DNA from: F1-60-MAGs149 sp037133215
GTDB lineage: Bacteria; Actinomycetota; Thermoleophilia; Gaiellales; F1-60-MAGs149
Reading direction: 5' to 3'
Length of the DNA stretch: 11,038 nt
NCBI GenBank assembly: GCA_037133215.1
Contig: JBAXOM010000070.1
Span: 1 to 11,038, forward strand
Numbering within the stretch: the first letter of the stretch is position 1; the number at the start of each line of letters is the position of its first letter. Positions 1 through 4,772 of this stretch are shown here, in pieces. The position numbers and the translations under genes were made by a program. Under the pieces are notes generated by a model that saw nothing but the letters and a program-made list of their open reading frames with translations, had not been told where the DNA came from and ran no database searches.

Positions 1-116
1 CCGAGCCGGGCGACCGTCTCGGCCACCGCGCCCGCACCCCGCACGGGCGTAAAGACCGTTCGCTCGACAAGTCGGCGAACGGTCTCTCGCTCGGTCTCTG
101 GTGCGGTTTGACTCAC
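1..116 (-). CDS. GntR/FadR-type transcriptional regulator, N-terminal fragment cut by the window edge
   Basis: The minus strand is open from a GTG at 116–114 to the left edge, giving 38 codons. The later part reads TVFTPVRGAGAVAETVARL. From memory of the family, many actinobacterial FadR-subfamily GntR regulators begin with a phrase of the type F-x-P-V-R-x-G-x-A-x-x-E-T-V-x-R-L before the winged helix-turn-helix. The helix-turn-helix and the effector-binding domain would lie beyond the edge and cannot be seen. The GTG overlaps the DUF1059 stop codon as GTGA (116–113), so the gene is probably translationally coupled and belongs to the R2lox operon. It would be a DNA-binding repressor or activator answering a small acid or acyl ligand, possibly controlling its own operon. 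The reading frame and overlap are seen directly; the family call rests on a short stretch. Confidence 0.58.
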   Translation of the reverse strand, partial: MSQTAPETERETVRRLVERTVFTPVRGAGAVAETVARL

Positions 117-280
117 GCGTCCGCGACGTCGATGGCCGCGTCTTCGATCATCTCTTCGAGCTCGTAACTGTCGTGTGCCTCGGCGAAATGCTCGTTGACT
201 TTGGTGACCAACTCGTCAAGGTCTACCGCCGTCACGACAACGCCGCACTCGTGTTCATTACAGGCCCATTGCTTACTCAT
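113..280 (-). CDS. DUF1059 small putative metal-binding protein (55 aa)
   Basis: This is a 55-residue acidic protein. It begins MSKQWACNEHECGVVVTAVD and carries the pattern C7-x4-C12, then a D-x-D-E-L-V-x-x-V helix, then H31-x4-H36. Paired cysteines followed by H-x4-H are typical of DUF1059, a family of small cytoplasmic proteins of unknown function whose Cys/His set suggests metal binding. There is no signal peptide. The start is 2 nt after the R2lox stop (283) and the stop overlaps the GTG of the next gene, so it sits in the middle of a compact three-gene operon. A longer version in the same frame, starting inside the R2lox gene, is not credible because its upstream part has arginine-rich shadow composition. 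The role is unknown. Being joined to a diiron/MnFe oxidase makes a metal or redox accessory role plausible, but this is inference. Confidence 0.85.
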   Translation of the reverse strand: MSKQWACNEHECGVVVTAVDLDELVTKVNEHFAEAHDSYELEEMIEDAAIDVADA

Positions 281-282
281 GC

Positions 283-1254
283 CTAGCCCGCCTCGACGCC
301 GATCACAAAGTCGATGCTGGGATCGAGGATGTCGTCGATCAGCGTCTGATCGACATCGATACCAAGCTCGCGGCAGCGGTTCTTGTAGTGCCGAACCTTC
401 TGGAGCTGGTACTTGTCGAGGTTGAGCTCGGGAACGAAGCGCTGATACTCGAGCATGCCGACCGCATTGCCGCGATACAGGTTGATCGTGTCGTGCACGA
501 TCTGCGCGTACTCGGGATGCTCTTCGATCAGTTCGCGGCAGGCCGTCGTGCCGAAGGTGATGTGTCGTCCCTCGTCGGCGACGATTTCCTTGAAGCCATG
601 GCGGAGAGTTGGCAGCGCATTCCAGATGTCGCACGTGTCGATCACGATCTCGTACGACGGCATCGTCAGCACGCCCTCAACCCAGACGTTGTAAAGCGTT
701 GCGAAGCGAACAAAGCCCTCTTCGATCGCCCGCATGTCACCTGCATGGCAGGCGTCGAGCAGCTGCTGGCCGTAGAACGGCAGACCTTCGTAGACTGGCT
801 CGCCGGTCGAGAAACGACCGGACGGATCGACGGTCTTCTCGCGGTCGATCCAGTAGGGGCGAAGCTCGTCGGGCTCGACAGCGTCGATCACCTTGTCGTG
901 CCAGATCGCGAAAAACTGCGAGTGGCGTGCCTCCTCGACCATAAACGTCGAGAGGTACATGACCCAGTCGAACTTGCCGAGCATGTGCGCGGCGTAGATC
1001 ATCGGCAGGAGCTCGTCGGTGACCTCTTGCTCGCCGGCGAGGAAGCGCACCGTGATCATCACGATGCCCTTCTGCTGCTCGGGGGTGAGTTTCTCGAAGT
1101 CGGCGCGATCCTGGCTGTAGTCCCATTCGCCCGGGTCCCAGGTCTTGCGCAAGGCCTTCTCGTACTTGCGGTAAATCGGCCCGGCCATCATGTCGCGGGT
1201 AAAGCGCAGGCGCGACTCGAGTGTGCGCTCGGGAAGGTCTTCGATCGTAGACAT
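283..1254 (-). CDS. R2-like ligand-binding oxidase (R2lox), Mn/Fe ferritin-like oxidase
   Basis: This 323-aa cytoplasmic protein of the ferritin-like, ribonucleotide-reductase-R2-like fold is annotated in many genomes as ribonucleotide reductase beta. Likely metal ligands are E75 (in FLAGEQEV), E108 and H111 (EEARH), E193 (VEG), and E228 and H231 (DEGRH). R2lox is known from Mycobacterium tuberculosis and Geobacillus to assemble a Mn/Fe cofactor, bind a fatty acid and form a Val–Tyr ether cross-link. The equivalent residues V78 (three after E75) and Y188 (five before E193) are present, which separates it from true R2, whose radical tyrosine sits elsewhere. First-to-second and third-to-fourth glutamate spacings (33 and 35) match those I remember for Geobacillus R2lox. 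E108 to E193 is 85 residues against about 65, so there is an insertion around residues 135–160. The ATG at 1254 has AGGAG (1259–1263) upstream. It is first in an operon with DUF1059 and a GntR-type gene. Its physiological substrate is unknown. Confidence 0.9.
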   Translation of the reverse strand: MSTIEDLPERTLESRLRFTRDMMAGPIYRKYEKALRKTWDPGEWDYSQDRADFEKLTPEQQKGIVMITVRFLAGEQEVTDELLPMIYAAHMLGKFDWVMYLSTFMVEEARHSQFFAIWHDKVIDAVEPDELRPYWIDREKTVDPSGRFSTGEPVYEGLPFYGQQLLDACHAGDMRAIEEGFVRFATLYNVWVEGVLTMPSYEIVIDTCDIWNALPTLRHGFKEIVADEGRHITFGTTACRELIEEHPEYAQIVHDTINLYRGNAVGMLEYQRFVPELNLDKYQLQKVRHYKNRCRELGIDVDQTLIDDILDPSIDFVIGVEAG

Positions 1255-1258
1255 CTTG

Positions 1259-1263
1259 CTCCT
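1259..1263 (-). promoter_or_regulatory. Ribosome binding site of the R2lox gene
   Basis: AGGAG on the minus strand lies 4 nt before the ATG at 1254. It supports this start over internal methionines. The spacing is slightly short. Confidence 0.7.
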
Positions 1264-1273
1264 CAGAAGATTG

Positions 1274-1293
1274 AAACTCTAAAACTAGAGGTT
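1274..1293. promoter_or_regulatory. 20-bp palindrome, candidate operator of the R2lox operon
   Basis: On the minus strand this reads AACCTCTAGTTTTAGAGTTT: 8-bp arms (AACCTCTA and TAGAGTTT) around a 4-nt spacer, with 7 of 8 positions symmetric. It starts inside the proposed -10 hexamer and covers the expected transcription start, the usual position for a repressor site. It does not show the T-G-T/A-C-A core common for GntR operators, so the regulator could be the GntR-type gene of this operon or another (for example TetR-type) protein. Confidence 0.5.
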
Positions 1294-1321
1294 ATAGTAC
1301 AAGGCTGCCAAGAGATGTCAA
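1291..1321 (-). promoter_or_regulatory. Promoter of the R2lox operon
   Basis: The minus strand has a perfect TTGACA -35 (1321–1316). It is followed after 19 nt by TATAAC (1296–1291), or after 16 nt by the overlapping TACTAT, as -10. This AT-rich stretch stands out against GC-rich surroundings and lies about 35 nt upstream of the R2lox ATG. The overlap of two possible -10 boxes leaves the exact start uncertain. Confidence 0.65.
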
Positions 1322-1337
1322 CACGCACGGAGCGGAG

Positions 1338-1370
1338 GTCGTCCGGCTGGCCACCTGCCAGCCGGACGAC
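1338..1370 (-). terminator. Strong hairpin after the secreted beta-propeller gene, likely terminator
   Basis: A perfect 14-bp stem (1338–1351 with 1357–1370, core GTCCGGCTGGC) closes a 5-nt loop. It starts 18 nt after the stop codon of the minus-strand gene ending at 1389 and lies just before the R2lox -35 box. No T-run follows on the minus strand, so it is not a textbook intrinsic terminator. It could be a hairpin-only terminator or an mRNA 3'-end stabiliser, insulating the R2lox promoter from read-through. Confidence 0.6.
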
Positions 1371-1388
1371 GCCACCCTAAACGCCGAC

Positions 1389-2945
1389 CTAGCCTGCGTC
1401 GTGCACGCGGATCAAACCACCGATAACGCCGACGTAGCCGTCACCCGATGGCCCCACGTAGAGCGAGGCGTAGCTGTTGTTGAAGAGAATGCCGGTGCCA
1501 GCCAACACGCTGTAGACCAGCTTGCCGGTGCGAAAATCGATCGCGGTCCAATACCAGCGATCGATCGTGCCTGGGCCCTTCGGCTTGGTGTACGTGTAGA
1601 TCAGGCCGGTGGCGGCCGAGAACTTCGGCACCACCGAAGGTGTCGATTCCGTCGTGTTACGCCACGTGGTCGTGCACGTGCCGTCCTTGCTGATGTCGAT
1701 ACGCGTCATACCGGGCGTCGTCGTACGGCCAAGCGTCGCGGATTGGACATTTTCGTTGCCGTAGTTGTTCTCAACGATCAAGGCATTCCCGACCGAGATC
1801 AGCGAATTTTCCGTCCCAAACCTATTCTTTGGTTTGAGCGCCACCTGACAAACCGTGTCACCCGTCTTCGTGTCGTAGACCACGACGTGCTCGTTCGGGC
1901 TGGCGTTATCAGCAATCGAGACCCGACCGCCAGGCATGATCGTTGGCGTCGTGCCCGAACCGATGCTCTTCTGGCCCGGCTTCTGCACGCCCGAGTTTGC
2001 GTACGTCGTGCGCCACGTGGCGGCGGGGAAGGTCGCCTTGTCGAAGCGGTACATCGCAGCGGTACTCACGACGTAGATGCCACCGTCCTTGCCCATTGCG
2101 AACGAGTTGGCAATCTCTTCGCCGGCGGGGAGGGCCATCACCGAGATTGCGTTCGTCTCGTGCGCGACGTATCCGACCTTGCCACCGTTGAGCGTGACGA
2201 ACCAGATGTTGCCATCGAAGTCCGGCAGGGCCGACTCGATCACGTCACCTTCGGCGACGGCACCGGTCAGGTCGACGTCGGTGCCTGCCACAAACTTCTG
2301 CTTGCTCCCACTGCCCTCAACGCTGTACGTAATCAGGTGGCGCGTGGCGGTCGAGACCACTGCGCGATCCTTGTTGTCGAGGAAGAAGTAGCCACCGGAG
2401 AGTTCCGTGTAATCACGCGTCGAGATCCGGTTGGCACGTCCACTCTTGCTCGTCGCGGGCACCGATGGCAAGGCCAGCTGTGTAATCACTTTGAGCGTAT
2501 CGGGCTGCATCAGCGTGAGGTACGCGGGCTTGCCGGGCAGGAGGCAGATCGCAACGATCTGACCCTTGCTGTTGAAGGTGACACTCGCGCACTCGCCCTT
2601 GGCGTAGACGGAGGTAACCGACGTGTTCTTGCCGAGTGGCCCGGCTTGCGTGTAGGTGTCCGTCATGTACGAGTTGTTGTGGATGTTCGAGAAGTTGCCG
2701 GCCGCCATAAACGGGTTCTGTGGCACGTTCTGGAGCGCGACGGGCTTTGCGACAGCCACATCGCCATAGAACGGCACCGCAGCATTAAACCCCCGGCCGT
2801 CCGGAATCGAGCGGGCGGATGCGGCAAAGGGGACGATCAGTGCGGCCACCACGGCGACGGCAAGGGAGAGCCCAAACGCAGCTCGACGCGCAGGTGCCTC
2901 GGTTGGCTTCGGCGAGCGATGGTCACGTCGCAACGTGGTTCCCAT
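1389..2945 (-). CDS. Secreted predicted beta-propeller protein, unknown function (518 aa)
   Basis: I do not recognise a named family. The N-terminus has a basic stretch (about residues 6–21), a hydrophobic core (about 24–42) and a possible cleavage site after AASA (about residue 44), so a Sec signal peptide is likely. The mature part is rich in short beta-strand repeats typical of NHL/PQQ/SMP-30-like propellers: PDFDGNIWFVTLNGGKVGYV (241–260), MGKDGGIYVVS (284–294), MPGGRVSIADN near 337–347, YDTKTGDTVCQV (357–368), a WYWTAIDFRTGKLVYS segment (464–479) and a last strand GDGYVGVIGGLIRVHDAG. Four cysteines (119, 134, 366, 424) could form two disulfides. It is also rich in Asn, Thr, Gly and Ser. 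The start at 2945 is chosen because AGGAG lies 8 nt upstream and the signal peptide follows directly; a longer open frame to 3221 has poor composition. It is probably monocistronic. Function could be binding or enzymatic; I cannot tell. Confidence 0.8.
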   Translation of the reverse strand: MGTTLRRDHRSPKPTEAPARRAAFGLSLAVAVVAALIVPFAASARSIPDGRGFNAAVPFYGDVAVAKPVALQNVPQNPFMAAGNFSNIHNNSYMTDTYTQAGPLGKNTSVTSVYAKGECASVTFNSKGQIVAICLLPGKPAYLTLMQPDTLKVITQLALPSVPATSKSGRANRISTRDYTELSGGYFFLDNKDRAVVSTATRHLITYSVEGSGSKQKFVAGTDVDLTGAVAEGDVIESALPDFDGNIWFVTLNGGKVGYVAHETNAISVMALPAGEEIANSFAMGKDGGIYVVSTAAMYRFDKATFPAATWRTTYANSGVQKPGQKSIGSGTTPTIMPGGRVSIADNASPNEHVVVYDTKTGDTVCQVALKPKNRFGTENSLISVGNALIVENNYGNENVQSATLGRTTTPGMTRIDISKDGTCTTTWRNTTESTPSVVPKFSAATGLIYTYTKPKGPGTIDRWYWTAIDFRTGKLVYSVLAGTGILFNNSYASLYVGPSGDGYVGVIGGLIRVHDAG

Positions 2946-3157
2946 GTCTGTGTCTCCTCTGTAAGTGCCGATAACAACGCTTGGCGTGTCTGCACCATAG
3001 CCTGTCCTTACGGGCTGTGGCTGGCTGATCTCGCTTTCGCCAATGAATGTGTGCCGACTCACTTGATCGAAAATGCTGATTGGTGGCCTACGGGTTTTGT
3101 CGCGCATTCCGGTGACCGCCTGCCAGACTCTCCTTACGCACGCATTGGAGGCGAAAG
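2946..3157. other. Divergent intergenic region (212 bp)
   Basis: This region separates the secreted propeller gene (minus) from the hydratase gene (plus) and must hold both promoters. I find good SD sequences on both sides (minus AGAGGAG near 2954–2960; plus GGAGG at 3147–3151). There is no convincing -35/-10 pair. A TATGGT on the minus strand (2999–2994) is the best -10 candidate for the propeller gene. Confidence 0.4.
3147..3151 (+). promoter_or_regulatory. Ribosome binding site of the CaiD-like gene
   Basis: GGAGG lies 6 nt before the ATG at 3158, which fixes the start. The protein begins where CaiD and other crotonases usually begin. Confidence 0.75.
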
Positions 3158-3934
3158 ATGGCGGACGCAGTTCGTACGACACAGCACGGTGGCGTCCTCG
3201 AGGTGGTCCTCGATCGCCCAAAGGCCAACGCGATCGATCGACAGACGAGTGTCGAACTCAACGAGGCCTGGCAGCTATTGCGCGACGACCCGACGTTGAA
3301 GGTCGGCATCCTGACGGGTGCGGGCGAGAAGTTTTTCAGTGCCGGCTGGGATCTCAAGGCTGCCGCCGATGGCGAGAGCATGGATGGCGATTGGGGTGAG
3401 GGTGGCTTTGGTGGCCTCGAGACGCCGCAAAACCTCTGGAAGCCCGTCATCGCTGCGGTCAACGGTATGGCGGTTGGTGGCGGCTTCGAGGTGATGCTCG
3501 GTGCCGACCTGATCATCGCCGAGGAACACGCGCGCTTCGCGTTGATGGAGATCCAGCACGGCATCTTCGCGGAGGCCGCCGCCGTCCGACTACCCCGCCG
3601 CATCCCGTACCACGTTGCGATGGACTTGATGATGACGGCTCGTTGGATGGACGCCGCCGAGGCCGATCGCTGGGGCCTCGTCAATCGCGTCGTGCCATCC
3701 GGCACGTCGCTCGCCGCTGCCCACGAGCTCGCCGCCGAGCTGGCCGCTGGCGCACAACTCCCCTTGCATGCAATCAAGGAGACCCTGCTCAAGACGGAGG
3801 GCTTGACCCTCCCCGAGGCGATCGTGCACCGCGAAACCCTCGAGACCGTGCGCCAAGTTCGAGCCTCCGAGGATCTCCAAGAGGGCGCCAACGCCTTCGC
3901 CGAAGGGCGCACGCCCAACTGGCAGGGTCGCTAA
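3158..3934 (+). CDS. Enoyl-CoA hydratase/isomerase family protein, CaiD (crotonobetainyl-CoA hydratase)-like
   Basis: The 258 aa make a full-length crotonase-fold protein. Stretches such as LDRPKANAID (18–27), TGAGEKFFSAGWDLKAAA (53–70), KPVIAAVNG (95–103) and the closing FAEGRTPNWQGR closely resemble E. coli CaiD as I remember it. Backbone elements of the oxyanion hole are the SAGWDLK loop (about 61–67) and the GGG at 107–109. E111 and E131 occupy the positions of the two catalytic glutamates of crotonase. The loop after E131, usually ending in a Gly-Gly pair (PDSGG in CaiD), reads FAEAAAVRLP, so the glycines are replaced by alanines. It should hydrate or dehydrate a 2,3-unsaturated acyl-CoA in the cytoplasm. 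No carnitine genes lie nearby, so the true substrate is open; a fatty-acid or aromatic degradation role is equally possible. The next gene follows after 45 nt. Confidence 0.85.
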   Translation: MADAVRTTQHGGVLEVVLDRPKANAIDRQTSVELNEAWQLLRDDPTLKVGILTGAGEKFFSAGWDLKAAADGESMDGDWGEGGFGGLETPQNLWKPVIAAVNGMAVGGGFEVMLGADLIIAEEHARFALMEIQHGIFAEAAAVRLPRRIPYHVAMDLMMTARWMDAAEADRWGLVNRVVPSGTSLAAAHELAAELAAGAQLPLHAIKETLLKTEGLTLPEAIVHRETLETVRQVRASEDLQEGANAFAEGRTPNWQGR

Positions 3935-3967
3935 CACGGCGAGCCGAGCACACACCCTCGCAACGTT

Positions 3968-3973
3968 TATGCT
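3968..3973 (+). promoter_or_regulatory. Candidate -10 box for leaderless transcription of the DUF4287/DUF1801-type gene
   Basis: TATGCT lies 6 nt before the ATG at 3980 and no SD sequence is present. Transcription would then begin at or next to the start codon. There is no clear -35. The gene may also be read from the hydratase transcript. Confidence 0.4.
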
Positions 3974-3979
3974 CGGCGC

Positions 3980-4537
3980 ATGACTGCCAAGAGCGGAGAC
4001 CGCACGGCCCATTGGCCGGCAATCGAGAAGAAACATGGCCAGCCGATTGAGCACTGGATCGGGCTGGTCAGGGCCGTGCCGAGCGGCAAGTACCAGGACC
4101 AGATCGACGCGCTCCGCCAGGAGCACGGCTTCTCGCAGGCGCATGCCAACGCGGTCGTGATGTTCGCGCGTGGGTCGACGACGACGAAGCGCTTTGGCAC
4201 CCTCGACGACTATCTAGAAGGCGCCGACCCGGTGGGTGCCAAGACAATGCGCGCGATCTTCGCCGCGATCGCGAAGAAGTTTCCGGACCTCGAACTCGTG
4301 ATCGCATGGAACCAGCCGATGCTCAAGTCGGGCGACGGCTACGTAATCGGCGTGATGCTCACCAAGAGCCATATCCTGCTGGCTCCGTGGGGCACGGGCG
4401 TGCTCGCCTCGTTCGCGCCGCGCCTCGCCGGGCTCGAGCTGAACAAGAAGACCGTGCGCGTACCACTCGACTGGAAGGTCGACGCCAAGCTGCTCCAAGA
4501 CATGGCCGCCGCCCGCATCGCTCAGCTGGAGACGTAG
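3980..4537 (+). CDS. DUF4287 and DUF1801/DUF5655-type two-domain protein (185 aa)
   Basis: The N-terminal third (about residues 10–64, from HWPAIEKKHG to HANAVVMFAR) resembles DUF4287, a small helical domain with the typical phrase on Lys/Gly-rich E-K-x-x-G-x-x-x-x-x-W and a terminal HG-x-x-x-x-x-A-N-x-x-V. The rest (about 85–183) resembles the YdhG/DUF1801 fold: IAWNQPML (108–115), YVIGVMLTKSHILLAPWG (121–138), then a KKTVRVPLDWKVDAKLL tail (156–172). Proteins with this pair are common in Actinobacteria and Bacteroidetes and have no established role; a DUF1801 relative has been proposed as an iron chaperone, which should not be transferred here. It is soluble, with no signal peptide or membrane segment. 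The start lacks an SD; a second ATG at 3969 leads to a stop after four codons. It may be leaderless or cotranscribed with the hydratase. Confidence 0.75.
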   Translation: MTAKSGDRTAHWPAIEKKHGQPIEHWIGLVRAVPSGKYQDQIDALRQEHGFSQAHANAVVMFARGSTTTKRFGTLDDYLEGADPVGAKTMRAIFAAIAKKFPDLELVIAWNQPMLKSGDGYVIGVMLTKSHILLAPWGTGVLASFAPRLAGLELNKKTVRVPLDWKVDAKLLQDMAAARIAQLET

Positions 4538-4539
4538 CC

Positions 4540-4562
4540 GGCGAGCCTCCGAGCGCCTCGCC
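4540..4562 (+). terminator. Weak hairpin after the DUF4287/DUF1801-type gene
   Basis: GGCGAG (4540–4545) can pair with CTCGCC (4557–4562) across an 11-nt loop just after the stop codon. There is no T-run, so terminator function is doubtful. Confidence 0.25.
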
Positions 4563-4566
4563 CCAC

Positions 4567-4572
4567 TATCAT
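4567..4572 (+). promoter_or_regulatory. Candidate -10 box of the tRNA-Arg gene
   Basis: TATCAT matches the -10 consensus at five of six positions and lies 17 nt before the first base of the tRNA, a suitable distance for a short leader. No good -35 is visible. Confidence 0.35.
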
Positions 4573-4589
4573 CTCCCCAGCACGTCCCC

Positions 4590-4662
4590 GCCCCCGTAGC
4601 TCAGGGGATAGAGCAGTGGTTTCCTAAACCGCGTGTCGCATGTTCGAGTCATGCCGGGGGCA
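4590..4662 (+). tRNA. tRNA-Arg (anticodon CCU)
   Basis: A full cloverleaf can be drawn. The acceptor stem is GCCCCCG with CGGGGGC (7 perfect pairs) and the D stem is GCTC/GAGC. The anticodon stem is GTGGT/ACCGC, with one G-U pair, and its loop TTCCTAA gives anticodon CCT (4623–4625). The variable loop is 5 nt (GTGTC). The T stem is GCATG/CATGC with loop TTCGAGT, and the discriminator is A at 4662. The 3' CCA is not encoded and must be added. It decodes AGG, a rare arginine codon in GC-rich genomes. It lies alone on the plus strand and is followed 8 nt later by the composite hairpin at 4671–4733. Confidence 0.96.
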
Positions 4663-4670
4663 TCGCCGCA

Positions 4671-4733
4671 TCTAAACGAAAAACGCCCCGGAACCCCTGC
4701 GAATACAGGGATTGCCGGGGCGCTTCGCTTAGA
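4671..4733 (-). terminator. Composite terminator hairpin, intrinsic for the minus-strand gene and facing the tRNA
   Basis: CGCCCCGG (4684–4691) pairs with CCGGGGCG (4715–4722) over 8 bp. A second stem CCCTG/CAGGG (4695–4699, 4706–4710) sits inside the loop. Outside it, CGAA/TTCG (4677–4680, 4724–4727) and TCTAA/TTAGA (4671–4675, 4729–4733) also pair. On the minus strand the main stem is followed at once by TTTTT (4683–4679), a proper intrinsic terminator for the gene ending at 4773. On the plus strand the T-run is missing, but the same structure may end the tRNA transcript. Confidence 0.85.
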
Positions 4734-4772
4734 TCAATTCAAGCATCAAGGTCGAGCCGGTCGTTCGCGGGT

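Noticed and set aside
53..85. An 11-bp hairpin (arms GACCGTTCGC and GCGAACGGTC) after the DUF1059 gene that looks like its terminator.
   Set aside because: It lies inside the N-terminal coding region of the GntR/FadR-type gene, which overlaps the DUF1059 stop, and it is followed by only three T on the minus strand. It may still form in mRNA, but there is no reason to call a terminator.
283..1254. Annotation of this gene as the small subunit of class I ribonucleotide reductase.
   Set aside because: The Val–Tyr cross-link pair and spacing fit R2lox, there is no large subunit (nrdA/nrdE) or nrdI/nrdH gene nearby, and the protein lacks the usual R2 C-terminal tail tyrosine motif.
388..1380. A long open frame on the plus strand opposite the R2lox gene.
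   Set aside because: R2lox on the minus strand is unambiguous with all metal ligands; the opposite frame matches nothing and is a GC-bias shadow.
2946..3221. An N-terminal extension of the secreted propeller protein.
   Set aside because: The extended frame puts about 90 arginine- and proline-rich residues before the signal peptide, while the ATG at 2945 has a good SD.
1401..3299. A 632-codon plus-strand open frame opposite the propeller gene.
   Set aside because: Its protein is rich in Arg, His, Asp and Val as expected for a mirror frame, it crosses the divergent promoter region and the hydratase start, and has no recognisable domain.
3088..3918. An open frame on the minus strand opposite the hydratase gene, Ser/Ala-rich.
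   Set aside because: It is a shadow of the CaiD-like gene; composition and lack of any domain argue against it.
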